A stretch of DNA of 64,000 nucleotides from Owenia fusiformis (GCA_903813345.2 CAIIXF020000005.1:21457375-21521374), one strand, 5' to 3'. Shown: positions 10,374 to 22,294, counted from the first letter of the stretch. The notes: generated by a model not told the origin, from the letters alone. Made by a program: numbers and translations.

Positions 10374-11527
10374 CTGAAATGAATATTATATTAAACAGAC
10401 GAATTTCATGTACATTGTATTAATTGATGCATCATAATTATCAATTTATTGTATGATGAATTAAATATTATTTACAATTATTTTGAATACCAAACAAAAC
10501 CCTTTTATGTCATTCTGATACTCTTGGTATCTTTCTTTTTCACCTGAAACATGCTGAGCAGACATGAGATGCCATGGTTTATCATGATGTTTTTATAAAG
10601 GCTATTAATTATAGTTCTCTTTGCAATATAAAACTGGTTTGTTTATGCAAAACTCAATTGGACTGATATAAAGGGGTATTGTTTCATTATGTGGACTTGA
10701 GAAAGGCCGACATACTCATTGCTTCCAGTTCCAACCCAAAACTTAAAATAGGAAGTTATCAAGATCCAAAAACACGATCGCTTCTTAAACAATACGCTTG
10801 TAAAATCCCGGCGATCAAATGCAATCAAACTTTCGCAATCAGGTGCCTAATTAGTCTTTTGATCTCCGAAGTTTTACTGGACTTTTCAATGAACTCGTGA
10901 GAAGCAAACGCAATCATCACAAACTCAAATAAACATGTTTCTAGTAAATTTGAAATAGAGTAAAACCCAGGGAAAAAGATCGCGTGGTAATTTGATTATT
11001 TCATAGGAATTTGGCATATTTCAATTTTGAAATAGCAAAAGTCTGTCTCGGAAGAATTTACCAAGCATTCCCTACTTCGATACGTTTTTATTGCGAGGGC
11101 CGTTTAGCGCCGATATGACCTCATTAGGGTTGTGCTTTATTCGTTTTATTAATAAATGTTATGAAATGTGTAGTTCACAAGTGACACTTGAATGAATTAT
11201 TTTTAGGTTTACATTTGCATATTTGGCTTTTCCCTCTAAAAGTTTAAAATTCATCTTTATACTTTTCTTTATTCAATAAAATTAACATTGGATCCCAGAC
11301 AGTTATCAACTTCTCAGACATTTGATTAGTCTGGATATTTGTACTTCCTTTGATCAGTGGCTGGTGTGACTGGAATTCGAATCTAATCTGTTTCATTTTT
11401 ATGTAAATTGAAAGAAATAACGTTTTATTTTAAGTGTTTTAACAATATTAACGTTTGGCGTGCAGCGCAACTTCATACACAATCAAAGAACAGAATACAT
11501 GTATAAGAACATGCCTTTTATTTTCAG
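10374..11527. other. Presumed intron or intergenic DNA
   Basis: AT-rich, with no recognised repeat or gene. The overlapping ORFs at 10643-10828 (minus) and 10679-10900 (plus) lack supporting features. Confidence 0.35.
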
Positions 11528-11630
11528 GCTCGAGCAATATCCCCGTTATAAACCCAAAATACAGTCCTTGGCAGAAATGGTCTTGCAACAAACCTGTATG
11601 TGCCCACTTGTCACTGTAACTAATAAATAA
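11528..11630 (+). CDS. Candidate 3'-terminal exon, product unknown
   Basis: A strong acceptor (TTTTATTTTCAG) ends at 11527. The open frame encodes about 33 residues, LEQYPRYKPKIQSLAEMVL followed by QQTCMCPLVTVTNK, and stops at TAA 11628-11630. AATAAA overlaps the stop region and could act in polyadenylation. It faces the minus-strand candidate exon at 11976-12294, a convergent layout typical of two adjacent gene ends. No family recognised; the short length keeps confidence modest. Confidence 0.4.
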
Positions 11631-11975
11631 AAAGTAATGAATATAAAATACGATTCTGAATAAAAACTTTATGAACGTGGTTTACGTTATTCATTATTTA
11701 TTTAAACGAACGCTCTCGTCTTTTGAACTTTATAAAGAGTAAATCCGATCTGAGATTTGAAATCGGGAATAAAAGATACATACATACATAATAACAAAAG
11801 ATATACGTTCCCAAATAAAAAAAAAAATAGGAGAAGAATCTAGATTACAATCCAATAAACAATATCAAGTTTAAAATCCGACAATACGTTCCGGCCGTAA
11901 AAGTTTCTGAATTTAATAACAACGTATATGTGACTGTGTAATTATATCCATTGATGTTGTAAACTATACTACGGT

Positions 11976-12294
11976 TTAAGCAGAATTTGCTCCTTGGATA
12001 ATTCCTGCCTCGATAGTGTAGGGATCTCTCACATCAGGTAGGCCATCATAAGGGGGGAGGTTTTCACATAAGTCAGAGAGTGTGTTAAAGGACACTCTTC
12101 TCGTCTCACTGACCTTGTAAAATTGTTCTATAGTTGCGTTCCAAATGCGGGTGTCTGAAAATATCTCATCTGATGGAGAAGTTGTTCTTGTTCTGGGAAT
12201 TTCATTTATTTTAAAATGGTTCAAGATAAGGTCGAGTTTCCTGCTGTTCTCTTCTACGGTCTTCTGGAGTTGTATTTGCATATTATAAATTTCA
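11976..12294 (-). CDS. Candidate 3'-terminal exon, product unknown
   Basis: A minus-strand acceptor (CTATTCCAG) lies at 12295-12297. The frame then runs 105 codons (EIYNMQIQLQKTVEEN...) to a TAA at 11976-11978. The N-terminal part (LQKTVEENSRKLDLILNHF) has a heptad-like, coiled-coil pattern. The rest is mixed, with an acidic, proline-containing tail (LPPYDGLPDVRDPYT). The length without stops and balanced composition argue for a genuine exon. Its acceptor lies inside a 27-bp sequence that is repeated 858 bp upstream in the gene (13150-13176), so the splice junction was duplicated by an insertion. No domain recognised. Confidence 0.45.
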
Positions 12295-12318
12295 CTGGAA
12301 TAGCGTACCCAATGTTAA
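12292..12318. repeat. 27-bp direct repeat, copy 1
   Basis: The sequence beginning TCACTGGAATAGCGTACCC is repeated exactly at 13150-13176. It spans the acceptor of the candidate exon at 11976-12294. Confidence 0.85.
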
Positions 12319-12479
12319 AGGCTGGCCATTAACCAAAACGCAATATGAGAACATAAATTATTTTCATTTTCATACAACTGAAGGGATAATAAATGCTTTA
12401 ATGTAAAGTAAAGGTATTTATAAATGTATTTTAAGCGTAAAATCAAAGCACAACCATTTAATAAAAAAAAGAAAAAAGT

Positions 12480-12546
12480 CATACTGGGACTCGAACCCGG
12501 GCCATGCGCGTGGCAGGCGAGGATCTCCAGACTTCGACACCTCAAC
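12480..12546 (-). repeat. tRNA-Gly(GCC)-derived pseudogene or SINE head
   Basis: On the minus strand, CTCGCCTGCCACGCG matches the anticodon arm of animal tRNA-Gly(GCC), and CCCGGGTTCGAGTCCCAG matches its T arm with a consensus B box. The 5' half is diverged (A-box-like GTGTCGAAGTCTGGAGA), and the acceptor stem does not pair. It is therefore a pseudogene or the head of a tRNA-derived SINE, not a functional tRNA. Confidence 0.6.
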
Positions 12547-12783
12547 ATCAGTTATTACTATGGACAATTTAACAGTACCACATAATAAAAAAAAAAACAT
12601 ATATTAAAGGTGCAACAATGAGTGCAAAGTGGCCATTAAATGATCATGGACCATTCATAAAGTTTGGATTACCCGCCCTATTTTCCCCATTTTTTAATTT
12701 TTGTATAATCTCTCATTAGGCCTATAGCTCAAAATATCACTAGGGACCAAGGGAAAAACCTAGAATTGTGTCATGGAATTGGT

Positions 12784-13112
12784 CGCCGGGTTGGCCTAGT
12801 GGTTAAGGCATTGGTCTGAAAAGCAGGAAGTCTGGCTTCAGGCTGAAAAAGTAGAGGTCTTGGGTTCAAACCCAGGTCACAGCACTTCTTGTGATTTGTC
12901 TTTGACCTATGACTGCTGACCTATACTGGCGATTACTAGAGTGCTGCTAACTCGATAAAAGGCTGGCGCTGGCTAGAATTGTCTATGGTTCTAGCCAGGA
13001 TAAAGATACCAGTTCTTCAACTCGACAATGGGAAGAACTGCTCTACCTTAGTGACTAATATGTCATGATATGACATCTAAAGAGTCAATAAAAGATATAT
13101 AATAGGCTGTTC
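12784..13112 (+). mobile_element. tRNA-derived SINE
   Basis: The A-box-like TTGGCCTAGTGGTTAAGGC (12791) and the B-box GGTTCAAACCC (12862) are spaced as in a Pol III promoter. They are followed by a ~230-bp unrelated body and an AT-rich tail (AATAAAAGATATATAATA) near 13088-13105. The anticodon arm region is expanded, so this is a SINE head rather than a tRNA gene. No clean target duplication was located. Confidence 0.65.
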
Positions 13113-13149
13113 AGAATGTCAGTCGCTTGCCGTCGAAAGACCACTTCGC

Positions 13150-13176
13150 TCACTGGAATAGCGTACCCAATGTTAA
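13150..13176. repeat. 27-bp direct repeat, copy 2
   Basis: Exact copy of 12292-12318. The 831 bases between the copies hold both tRNA-derived sequences. Confidence 0.85.
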
Positions 13177-13501
13177 TAATAGCCTAGTATCATTGCTATA
13201 AACTGCTATTTGATTGGTCGATTCAGTACCATGTGATCAAAAATACCATAACACATATTAAAGCTCTATTTGGATTTTAATAAAAGACGTATTGCCGGGA
13301 ATTCTGACAACTGTACTGGACGAAAACATCGGGAGACCGCTCCACCAACTGTCTGAAGCCAATGTTTTTGCTATAAATCAAGCCACGGGGATCTACACGA
13401 CCTGTGATTTAAATACATGTTAGTAAAGTGATCATCAAAATGAATGTCCTTGCTTGCTTTTAAAAATAAGTTTTCATGTGTTATAGGCCTATACAAATTG
13501 A

Positions 13502-13546
13502 ACGGGGGGGGGGGGAGTAATTATTTCATATAATTACTCCAAATTT
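13502..13546. repeat. Poly-G run with adjacent hairpin
   Basis: A run of about a dozen G residues leads directly into GGAGTAATTATTTCATATAA and its mirror TTACTCC. Confidence 0.7.
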
Positions 13547-13739
13547 TCCCATTTCACTCTTCAGAGTTATTGAGTTCCTTTTTAAAATATACGAATTCGT
13601 GAATTTGTTCCATCGTATGTATTACTCCCCCTTCCCCGTTGACGGCAACCGCATTCGTATGGTACGTGTACATGTACATAAACTAACAAGAAAGCAATAA
13701 CATTAGTTTTGTGATAATAACGTCCCTTATAAGTATTTG

Positions 13740-15060
13740 TTTTCGGCTCGTGTAGATCATAGTGGGGGGAATTTGCTGGAAAATATTTCAATTGGTGATA
13801 CAAGCAAATTTAATGGCTTAATCTGTTATTTATGGTATGAGGAAAAATTCCATCCCTGTGATCAATAAAACCGAACACTATTTCAAGAAAAATTCAAGAT
13901 GGCCGCCATATAGGCATAATTTGGTACAAATAACACTCTAGATTCATATATAGAGATAGATATGGTTTAAAAATAATATTGGAACAGGAGTAAAGCATGT
14001 TGTTTACATCTAGAAATACAGTCACATTCATTAATGATTTGAATTTGGACAAAATGATTTTATATAGGGATTCTACAAGGTTCTATTTTGGGAGGGCTCT
14101 TATTTTGCAACAACTGAAGTCTGTATTTGTAAGTCCTGACTTTTTACATCTCTTATTATGCTATTAGAAAAAATTCCATCCCTGTGATCGATAAAACCGA
14201 ACACTATTTCAAGAAAAATCCAAAATGGTGGCCATATATGCATAATTTGGTACAAATAACACTATAGATTCATATATAGAGATAAATGTGGTTTAAAAAT
14301 AATACTGTTTCAGTAGTAAAGCATGCTGTTTACATCTAGAAATACAGTCACATTCATTAATGATTTGAATTTGGACAAAATGACTTTATATAGGGATTTT
14401 ACAAGGTTCTATTTTGGGAGGGCTCTTATTTTGCAACAATTGAAGTGAATGAACCTGTTTTCTTGAATAAGATAATATTTCACACATCTTTTCAATCTAA
14501 TATTTCAAGTTCAAGTTAAATTATTGTCTTACAAGTATAAAATAGCCTTTAAAGGAGTTCCACATGGTTCCTTTTTACTCTGTTATAATCACAATCTCAT
14601 ATATACTGTCATAAAATGTTAATGACTTATACAGAATTGCATGTGCAATTGCACAAGTCTGTATTTGTAAGTCCTGACTTTTTACATCTGTTATTGTGCT
14701 ATTAGAAAAAATCCATCCCTGTGATCAATAAAACCGAACAGTATTTTAAGAAAAATTCAAAATGGCCGCCATATACGCATAATTTGGTACAAATAACACT
14801 GTAGATTCATATATAGAGATAAATGTGGTTTAAAAATAAAACTGTTTCAGTAGTAAAGCATGTTGTTTACATCTAGTATTTTGGGAGGGCTCTTATTTTG
14901 CAACAACTTAAGTGAATGAACCTGTTTTCTTGAATAAAGATAATATTTCAAACATAATTTTATCTTATATTTCAGGTTCAAATTAAATTATTGTCTTCCA
15001 AATACAAAATAGCCTTTGAAGGAGTGCCACATGGATCTTTTTTACTCTCTTATAATTTCA
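13740..15060 (+). repeat. Three-copy dispersed repeat block
   Basis: A unit containing CCATCCCTGTGATCAATAAA, AAGATGGCCGCCATAT and TTTGGGAGGGCTCTTATTTT recurs from about 13843, 14166 and 14706, so the spacing is unequal (~323 and ~540 bp). The segment 13740-13930 also matches 17930-18150 in reverse orientation (shared GGTGATACAAG and CCCTGTGATCAAT), so the family is dispersed. Confidence 0.75.
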
Positions 15061-17188
15061 ATCTCATAAATACTGTCACAAAATGTAAGTCCTGGCTTTT
15101 TACAAGTGCATACAGAACATAGCTTTTTATATGAACATTGTACAAGAGCTTGACAGGCTTTGGAGGACTGTGTCTGGGTTGTTCACAGTGGGGTAACAGA
15201 TTCATAATTGTCCCATCCCCAGTTGATGTAGTCGTAAAGGCCAGGTGGTGAAGCATTTAGCATTTGTCCCCAAACTACACCAGCCTGGTAAGCTGTCCCT
15301 TTAATGTGCTATTCCAAGGCATGTGAGTAGGTGGAATTCTCTCGATTGGTCTTTCTTTTTTTAGCAAAATAAGCACTTTCTGGGTGTATTTATATCAATT
15401 GTTTCACTTGTTCTGTATATGGAAAACACCCACATATGAGTTGGGCTGTTGCCCTAGTACATGTAGTTGTTGCAGATGTGTCATGTTTGCAAAATGTTAG
15501 AATAGATTTTTTACCATATTTTTTATTCATTTTTGTTTATTCTTAAAAAACATCCATGGCCTTAGCCCCAGACATAACAAAATTAATTGTTCATTAAATA
15601 TTATTTAGAAATTGTGATAATTTAATAATTCAAAATAATTGTAGAATATTGGAAGATTTAATTTCTAATTAGCAAATTCCTACCCAAATTTTAAATTATC
15701 TTCCCTCCAATCATTTCCTTCCTCTTTACTGAGGAGTCATAACATACCACATATTTGAAATTAAAGGACAATTAAAGGACACGGTGTCCAACACAAACAC
15801 TCTTACATTCAAGATTGAGCGTTTCATTACTGAAACTAAACAAAGAAATGCTCTGGAGAATGGCGAACGGAAATGATGAGTCATCTGACAATTTCCCCAA
15901 TGATGGAAATTAGAAGTATGTGTTACTTATTTCAAGTATACCATTTGATGGGTGTGATATATTGTACTTGGATGGCTGTTGACGTTTGAAGCAATTGGGA
16001 AGAACTGTCTTAAGCAGTATAGTTATCTAAATTCATAAACGTATTTGTCATTCTTCCGGTCAAAACCCTGTTTGTCGAGACATGCGACTAGTTCAGTTGA
16101 GCATCAGAGTATATTTTGGTCAAATTCCAAACCTTGATCACACCATACATTATCGTAATCGTGATTTGATAACAAAAAATCAAGTCTTAAAAATGATGAC
16201 ATTCTCATATTCAAGAAATGCTGCGATCTGGTTAACACAGTGAACTGGAAACACTGCGGTACTAGGCTCAACTTTCCTTTTCAAGGAGAGAAAGAAAAGA
16301 TCTATTGTATCCCTTGGCATCAAAAGAAGAAAGATTAATTCACATATAAACTTTTTGTTTATTTGTCAATAGTTTTATGTTTTCGAGCAAATTTCATATA
16401 AATACTAATTTGATTCGTAATTTGTGGTCAATTCGTCAACTTCAGATTTGTTTGATCTACACTACGGAGCTTTGATCAGGGTATTGTTCATCGAATGGTA
16501 CATAATATGTCACCATAACGCGTGATATGTAAGAGAAATTAGTGAAACAATACTTACAGTCATAGTGGGATCTTCATTAGCCCGGTTTCCGCGTGGATGA
16601 AACATTCCGTTGTGCATGTAAGAGCGTTTGGGTTGGACACCGTGAAAGAATGCATAAGATATATTTATGGGATGAATTAATATTTTACATTTAATCAAAA
16701 TTCTACAAATGATGGTAGATTTTTGTTAGATTAAATTTTGCAAATTCTTACTCAAATTTCACATCACCTTCCTGCTTGGTATTTCATTCCTCCTTACTGA
16801 AGAGTCATGGAAAACCACATATTTCATATTCACACTCAATAATGCATAGAATACATTGATGGACTGTTTTAATGTTTTTAACCTCAACCAAAATTTAATG
16901 AATAATTGAATTTGCTTTTAGTGGTCCTGATGTCGCTGTAATAGTCTGTAATTGTGAATGCATGGTAAATGTCTGTACTCGATAAACCGTTTATTTGTGA
17001 AAGTCATTCAATTCTTTAGGCTACGGTCATCTATACAAACTAATTTGATATGTAGTAGAGCATAAAAATCTAAAATTTAAGAACAGTCTTACTAATTATG
17101 TTTAATTCATAGGAGTAGGGTTATACAAACTTATAAATGAACAAAATAAGAGGGGGACCAGAAATGATCCTTGCTTAACTCCCATATA
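15061..17188. other. Intergenic DNA
   Basis: No gene supported. The short minus ORFs at 15050-15256 and 16510-16698 have no recognisable domain. Confidence 0.4.
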
Positions 17189-17829
17189 CAGGGTGTCCCG
17201 AAAGTATGGGGCCCCCCCTAGGCAGACATATACTAGTGTCCTCATAGTATGTGTCATATATCATTTTAAAGCTTATCCAAAGTTACATTGATTTGCCAAG
17301 TATCATTGTTTAACTCTCAAATGGGAAAAAGTTACAGTCATTTTAAAAGTTAGTGTTTTGTCAAAATAAAGTTCAATTTTACACCACATTACTAGTCAAT
17401 GAGTCCCCCTTGGCCATGTTAACAGCAGCAATTATTTTCAGATATGACCTCAAAAGCCCTTCAAATAGGGATGTGGAATTTTATAACCCTCTTAAAACCT
17501 GTTAAGGCACTTTAGAAGAGTTTCCTTGGAGTTTCTACCCTCACCGTTCTCTTTTCCAACTCAATATCCATCCGACCCGAAAAGAATTGCTGCTGTTAAG
17601 ATGGTCCGGGAGGACACATTGACTATCGATTTGGGGTAAAATTGAACATAATTTTGACCAAACACTAAATTTTGAAATGCCTGTAATATTTTCACATTTG
17701 AGAGTTGAACCGTAATACTTGGCAAATCAATGTAACTTTGAATAAGCTTTAAAATGATATATGACACATACTATGACGACACTAGTATATGTTTGCCTAG
17801 GGGGGGCCCCATACTTTCGGGACACCCTG
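17189..17829. mobile_element. Mariner-type MITE with ~215-bp TIRs
   Basis: The termini CAGGGTGTCCCGAAAGTATG (17189) and its complement (to 17829) are flanked by TA at 17187-17188 and 17830-17831. The arms stay similar for about 215 bp, with few differences near the ends and more toward the centre. The 641-bp element has no coding capacity of its own. Confidence 0.85.
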
Positions 17830-17929
17830 TAATTATTTATTTTGACTTAAGCTCATGACATATATTATGTGGTGTCCCTATTAGTGCATTTAGTCCTGAA
17901 AACACAATTTAAACTTTACATTACAGCTG

Positions 17930-18150
17930 TATTTGCCAAATCAGAGCTAAATATATTTTCCGAGCTATAGTATGTCGGCCATCTTGGATTTTGGGGGGAA
18001 AAAGTAAAAAAATCCATTGATCACAGGGACAGATTTTTTTAAAAAGGTTTGAAGTAGTAGAAAAGCAAAAGTTTATACTTGTATCACCATCTGAAATATT
18101 CTGCCAAATATAGGGGTAAATTCCCCCAACTATCACTGATTTATAGCAAA
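17930..18150 (-). repeat. Diverged reverse copy of the 13.7-13.9 kb repeat
   Basis: Reverse-complement similarity to 13740-13930 through GGTGATACAAG, the GGGGGAATT motif and CCCTGTGATCAATGG. Confidence 0.6.
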
Positions 18151-19219
18151 AACATTGCCTTTTGCACGTTGGTGACGATGAACCTTTTTATTAGATGTCA
18201 TGATGTTTGCAGCGCCTACTGTATTCTTTAAGCAATTCAAGAGTAAACTTTCTCTTTATCTTGAAAAAAAATCTTCTAGAATTGTTGAATTTTCTTGCAG
18301 AAATCGACGCCTCATTTTATCCGATTACAAAGCGAAATGTTGCATTTATACAGTTTCATTTTACATTCTATGGCCGAGATCTTAACTTTAACTGGTTACA
18401 GCAACTGCTCAACGGACGCTCAGCGTTATGTTTTAGGCATCTTTACGCGATTTTTATTGAACCGTTCATTTCATTAAAATATTTCAAATCATAAAATATA
18501 TTTTAGTTACATAAAATGAGGTAAGTGGATTGAGACAAAATATCCTTGTGTCTCTTTTGAAAGGATCGGGCGGTGGTTAATAGTCACAAATAGTTTATTC
18601 CGATTAGCTAAACATTTTACATAATGAGTTTTATATTGAAATTGTTTTGAATGGCGATGAATTCTGATAAAAAAGAGAAAACTTGAACTACTCGCATTTT
18701 TGCGTTTAGTAATCAGTCACAATCAAAATATTTACTTTTCATGTTTAGGTTCCAGACGCTTGGCGCCCGCTAAGTAAACAATTAAAATATCAGAACAGGT
18801 TATTTGCCGAATAATAGGTTACACACTCTCAGAACCGGTTATTCGCCGAATAATAGGTTGAAGTCCTAGAATAATGTTTGAATAATATTTTTTCTTGTAG
18901 AATATAATACAATGCAATCTTAGTTGAGAAATTATTATACGCGTTTAGAAGAAGAATAAGATGCAAGAAAAACGTTTATATTTAATTATTTTCTTCTATA
19001 CTTGTAATAAGATGTTGTATTACACCGGAATTCGGAAAAAAAATGTAAACCAATATAAAACAGCTGGTAATTATAGGATATATTAGATTACCTCACCATC
19101 TATATTGCCGTATCCACGATAATATTTCCTATGATTTTCATAGTTTTTTGCAGTGCAATGTCTAGTACAGGTTTATATCAGGATCTAGTCACTATGGTAA
19201 TATTGTTACACTGTATTAA
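18151..19219. other. Intergenic DNA
   Basis: Three overlapping ORFs at 18200-18494 occupy all plus frames of one AT-rich stretch and have no domain. At 18800-18860 a GAATAATAGGTT word is duplicated. Confidence 0.4.
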
Positions 19220-19470
19220 TTATTTATTAAACAAATGTTCTATGCATCCGCCTTTCACCTTAACAATCACATGGAGACGAGAACTGAACTGGTCAATGAC
19301 GAGATCCAGCAGTTCTTGTGGTAGTCGTCTCCACTTATCCTGCAGAACTTCTTATAGTTGATTAATAATTTGTGGGGTATAACCATTAACTACAATACAT
19401 TGCTCCAGGTGCCCCCATGTGTGATAGTCCCAGGGGTTGGCATCTGGTGTATTGGGTGGCCATTCGACTC
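19220..19470 (-). pseudogene. Tc1/mariner-type transposase, C-terminal fragment
   Basis: The minus strand encodes EWPPNTPDANPWDYHTWGHL, then a stop, then LQDKWRRLPQELLDLVIDQ and a VKVKGGCIEHLFNK tail ending at a TAA (19220-19222). This is the end of a DDE/D transposase: the third catalytic acidic residue sits in the PDANPWDY-like block, followed by the C-terminal LQ.KW...P.ELLD helix. One in-frame stop shows decay. It abuts, in opposite orientation, a fragment carrying the preceding part of a related protein (19480-19640), so the gene has been rearranged by inversion or is made of two copies. Confidence 0.75.
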
Positions 19471-19479
19471 AGGATTAAT

Positions 19480-19640
19480 CTTCTTCTAAAGGGACATCTT
19501 TCAAGAATGGGGGCTCTTTCAGCCCCAAGTGATTACATATTCCAGCAGGATAGCGCTCCTGACCATAGGCCAAAAGTCACTATGGAATATCTGGAGCAAA
19601 ATACCCCTTGATTCATTAGTCCTGATGAATAGCCGCCACT
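19480..19640 (+). pseudogene. Tc1/mariner-type transposase, central DDE fragment
   Basis: Plus-strand frame with DYIFQQDSAPDHRPKVTMEY, the conserved FQQD block that carries the second catalytic Asp of IS630/Tc1/mariner transposases. It is followed by LEQNTP, a TGA, and FISPDE before a TAG where family members have Trp (EWPP). The coding match ends there and runs directly into the non-coding end of the element up to the terminus at 19935. The C-terminal part is present only as the inverted fragment at 19220-19470. Confidence 0.8.
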
Positions 19641-19935
19641 TAACAAAGATTGCAGCAGATTTAGTGAACATAATAAATGTTCTATCGATGATCACATAAA
19701 ATGATAGAAAATCACATTTTCTAGGAAAATCGGTAAATCTCGGACACATGAACAATTTACCATTAATATTCAAACATCTGACAAAAAAATTTGAAGTCAG
19801 TATTAGCTTAAGTATTTGAATAGTAAAATATGCCTATCCTTAAGTTTCTGTAAAAAAATTTCATGTCAATACCATAATGTTATGATACTTTTTTTGCCTT
19901 CTAAAAAGGTTGCAAAATTTTTTGGCCCACCCTGT
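19640..19935 (-). mobile_element. Terminus of the second copy of the 771-family element
   Basis: Reverse-complement match to 771-882 plus 2992-3180, ending GGCCCACCCTGTA. It shows the uninterrupted sequence at the site where the other copy carries the 883-2991 insertion. Confidence 0.8.
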
Positions 19936-20284
19936 ATGTATCAATGAAAGGATGAACGATTTATGTAAGTGTCGCATTCAGTGATGCATTCAGTAATGTA
20001 TATTTTGAATGTAGTCTTTGCAAATTGATGCCTGGGGATAGCATGAAATAAAAGAAAAAACTGTCGAGTTTGAAATTCAAAACTACACAAAATTTCGTAA
20101 TTTGTTTATGGTCTACATTGCCTAAAAACCTTGGGGTATATAGATGTTACCTACTTACGATCATACAAAGCCAATAAAGCATTGGAAACCACCTAATATG
20201 TTCTACTCAAGCCATAATAATGTATTTTGAATTTGCGGTAACGTAAAAAATTGATGGACAGTTACGCGAACCTGATTCAAATAT

Positions 20285-20459
20285 GAAACCCCGATTCATT
20301 GTTATTAATTTTGCCATCTTCATTAGTACTTGATCCTAAATCTTCTTTTGCCTCTTCATTGCTATCTTTTACACTTTCATTTGTTTCATAAATAAAGCAA
20401 GCGACAGTTTTTTTCCTTGCCCTACAAGCTGAAACAAAAGCGTCTCTTGCGAGTCCTGA
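20285..20459 (-). CDS. Candidate 3'-terminal exon with acidic tail
   Basis: The minus strand has a strong acceptor (TATTTGTTTTCAG) at about 20460-20462. The frame then gives LARDAFVSACRARKKTVACF followed by an acidic, Ser/Asn-rich tail ending NNNESGFHI and a TGA at about 20276-20278. A second entry phase gives a shorter, less protein-like peptide. The basic CRARKK patch followed by an acidic tail fits a cytosolic or nuclear C-terminus, but no family is recognised. It could be the last exon of the gene containing the coiled-coil exons at 23.7 and 25.6 kb, but the phase at the junction would have to be supplied by an unseen exon. Confidence 0.4.
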
Positions 20460-20462
20460 AAA

Positions 20463-22270
20463 CAAATATAGGAAATTAAATATTCCATTTCTTACCCATT
20501 ATAACAATAACATGGAAAGAGGCTATCAGATCTAGCAACCTTGACTTGACAGATGTACATGCACATAACCGTCCGCTAAATATCTTATGTACAACTAATA
20601 CAATATGTTACCGTCCATAGAATTCGATAGAAGTCATACATAGTTGTCTAACGACATTGCGTTTGAAACCTTATTATTTACGATATACACCACGTTCCTG
20701 TTCTGGATTTGTCATTTTATGCCTTGTTTATACACAGTTTACTTACAGTTAATATTTTGAGTGGCTCTGAGGCACATGTACTGAGAAAACACGAGAATGG
20801 ACCAAAAATTATGAACTTTGATATCTCAGTCGGTAGGTTTACAGCTTATATTCTGTTTCTTGTAGACCACCTGGCAGATTTGACCCAGTCTTTATAACCA
20901 TCCATATATACGTCACTGAATGGAACTAGTTTAGTAGGAAATCTTATCTGTGAATATTGCCTACAGGCGAGAAAGAGGACATGCTGCCTTTCCCATCCGC
21001 CATTTTTTGTTATCGTTACCGCACAATTTTGCACATATCTTACTTAAAACTTCACCTTTTATCAATTCTTTAAAAGTCAATGGACCCATCATCTGCCACA
21101 TTTATGACGACATATCAGGCAAGTTTAATGTTTCCAGAATATTTTCAAACAGTTCTTTTGCATTTGTAAAGCATCAAAGGGTCTTCTTACTACACCTCTT
21201 TTTTGGAATAATGAGTTCCACCAGATTCTCTTTCCCTATATATGCTTTGGTCTACTGAGGCTGGAGCTATTTGAGGGGTATTCATCATTGCCAAAAAGTC
21301 AACCTTTGATGATTTTAACACTGTTGTGTCAAGAGATTCCGTGAATGCTTGCAATATTTATGCCCAAACTGCCAAGACACCATTCTTTTTCATGATAAGG
21401 CTCATAAAGTGCTGAGCAAACGCACCGCGTGTAGTTCAAAAATACAGCCTTAATCTTGACAAAATGAACATGATTTCTTGAGGATTTGTCAAATATATTT
21501 AGCACAACTCATCGATTAAATCTTTTGAAAAGCTTTGATTATGTCCATATATTAATTACATCTTTGGCACTTCCCTCTACCCTACTACAATAGTAGCATA
21601 TGAATTTGCGACATCCATGACTCTACAATGTTAAAATGGTTCGTCAGTATATCAACGGCTCCAAATCAAACATTCTATTGTGTAAGATTGGTCGTTTGTC
21701 AGTGTAACAAAAGCGAGGGACTAAACCCGGGGACTAAACATATGAATTGCGTCTTCGTTAACCTACCCTAAAACCATCAACGCATTCTCAAACAAGACTA
21801 TCTTCCTTAACTTCGGGCCAAATCATTATTCACAACCTGACTTTTAAGTAGGTGTAAATCGAGAATTAAAAATTTCTCACCAAAACTCACTCACTCGGAG
21901 TCCCAGAAGTTGTTCCGCCATGACACTATCATATTTAATGATTTGAACTGATTTCTTGAGGATTTGTCTCGATATTCTGTATTGGCAATCGACTTCGTCT
22001 TGTTCCAATACAAAATTTCTCGAACAGAATATATCCTGTATTGCACTTCAAATCATTCAATAACGTTTTTATCGTGTGATCCTCTGTATTGCTACTGAGA
22101 TTGTCCCCTCCGTACCAATATTTTCTGTATTGCGACGGAGATGATCAACGGGGTCAACCTCAGTAGCAATACAGATTGGTACAGAACAAGAACTGACCAA
22201 TCAGAGGGCTTCATTTTACAGATCATACGATAAACTGACGTATCGTCTGGGTATCTAGGTGAGGACCGAA
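20463..22270. other. Intergenic or intronic DNA
   Basis: No gene supported. An inverted repeat, TCTGTATTGCTACTGAG near 22084 and its mirror near 22165-22190, marks a small hairpin sequence. Confidence 0.4.
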
Positions 22271-22294
22271 GAAAATGATATTGGAGTTTAATAT

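Noticed and set aside
10679-10900. 73-codon plus ORF (opposite a 61-codon minus ORF)
   Set aside because: No splice, domain or composition support; probably chance.
12480-12546. Functional tRNA-Gly gene
   Set aside because: Anticodon and T arms match, but the D arm is diverged and the acceptor stem does not pair.
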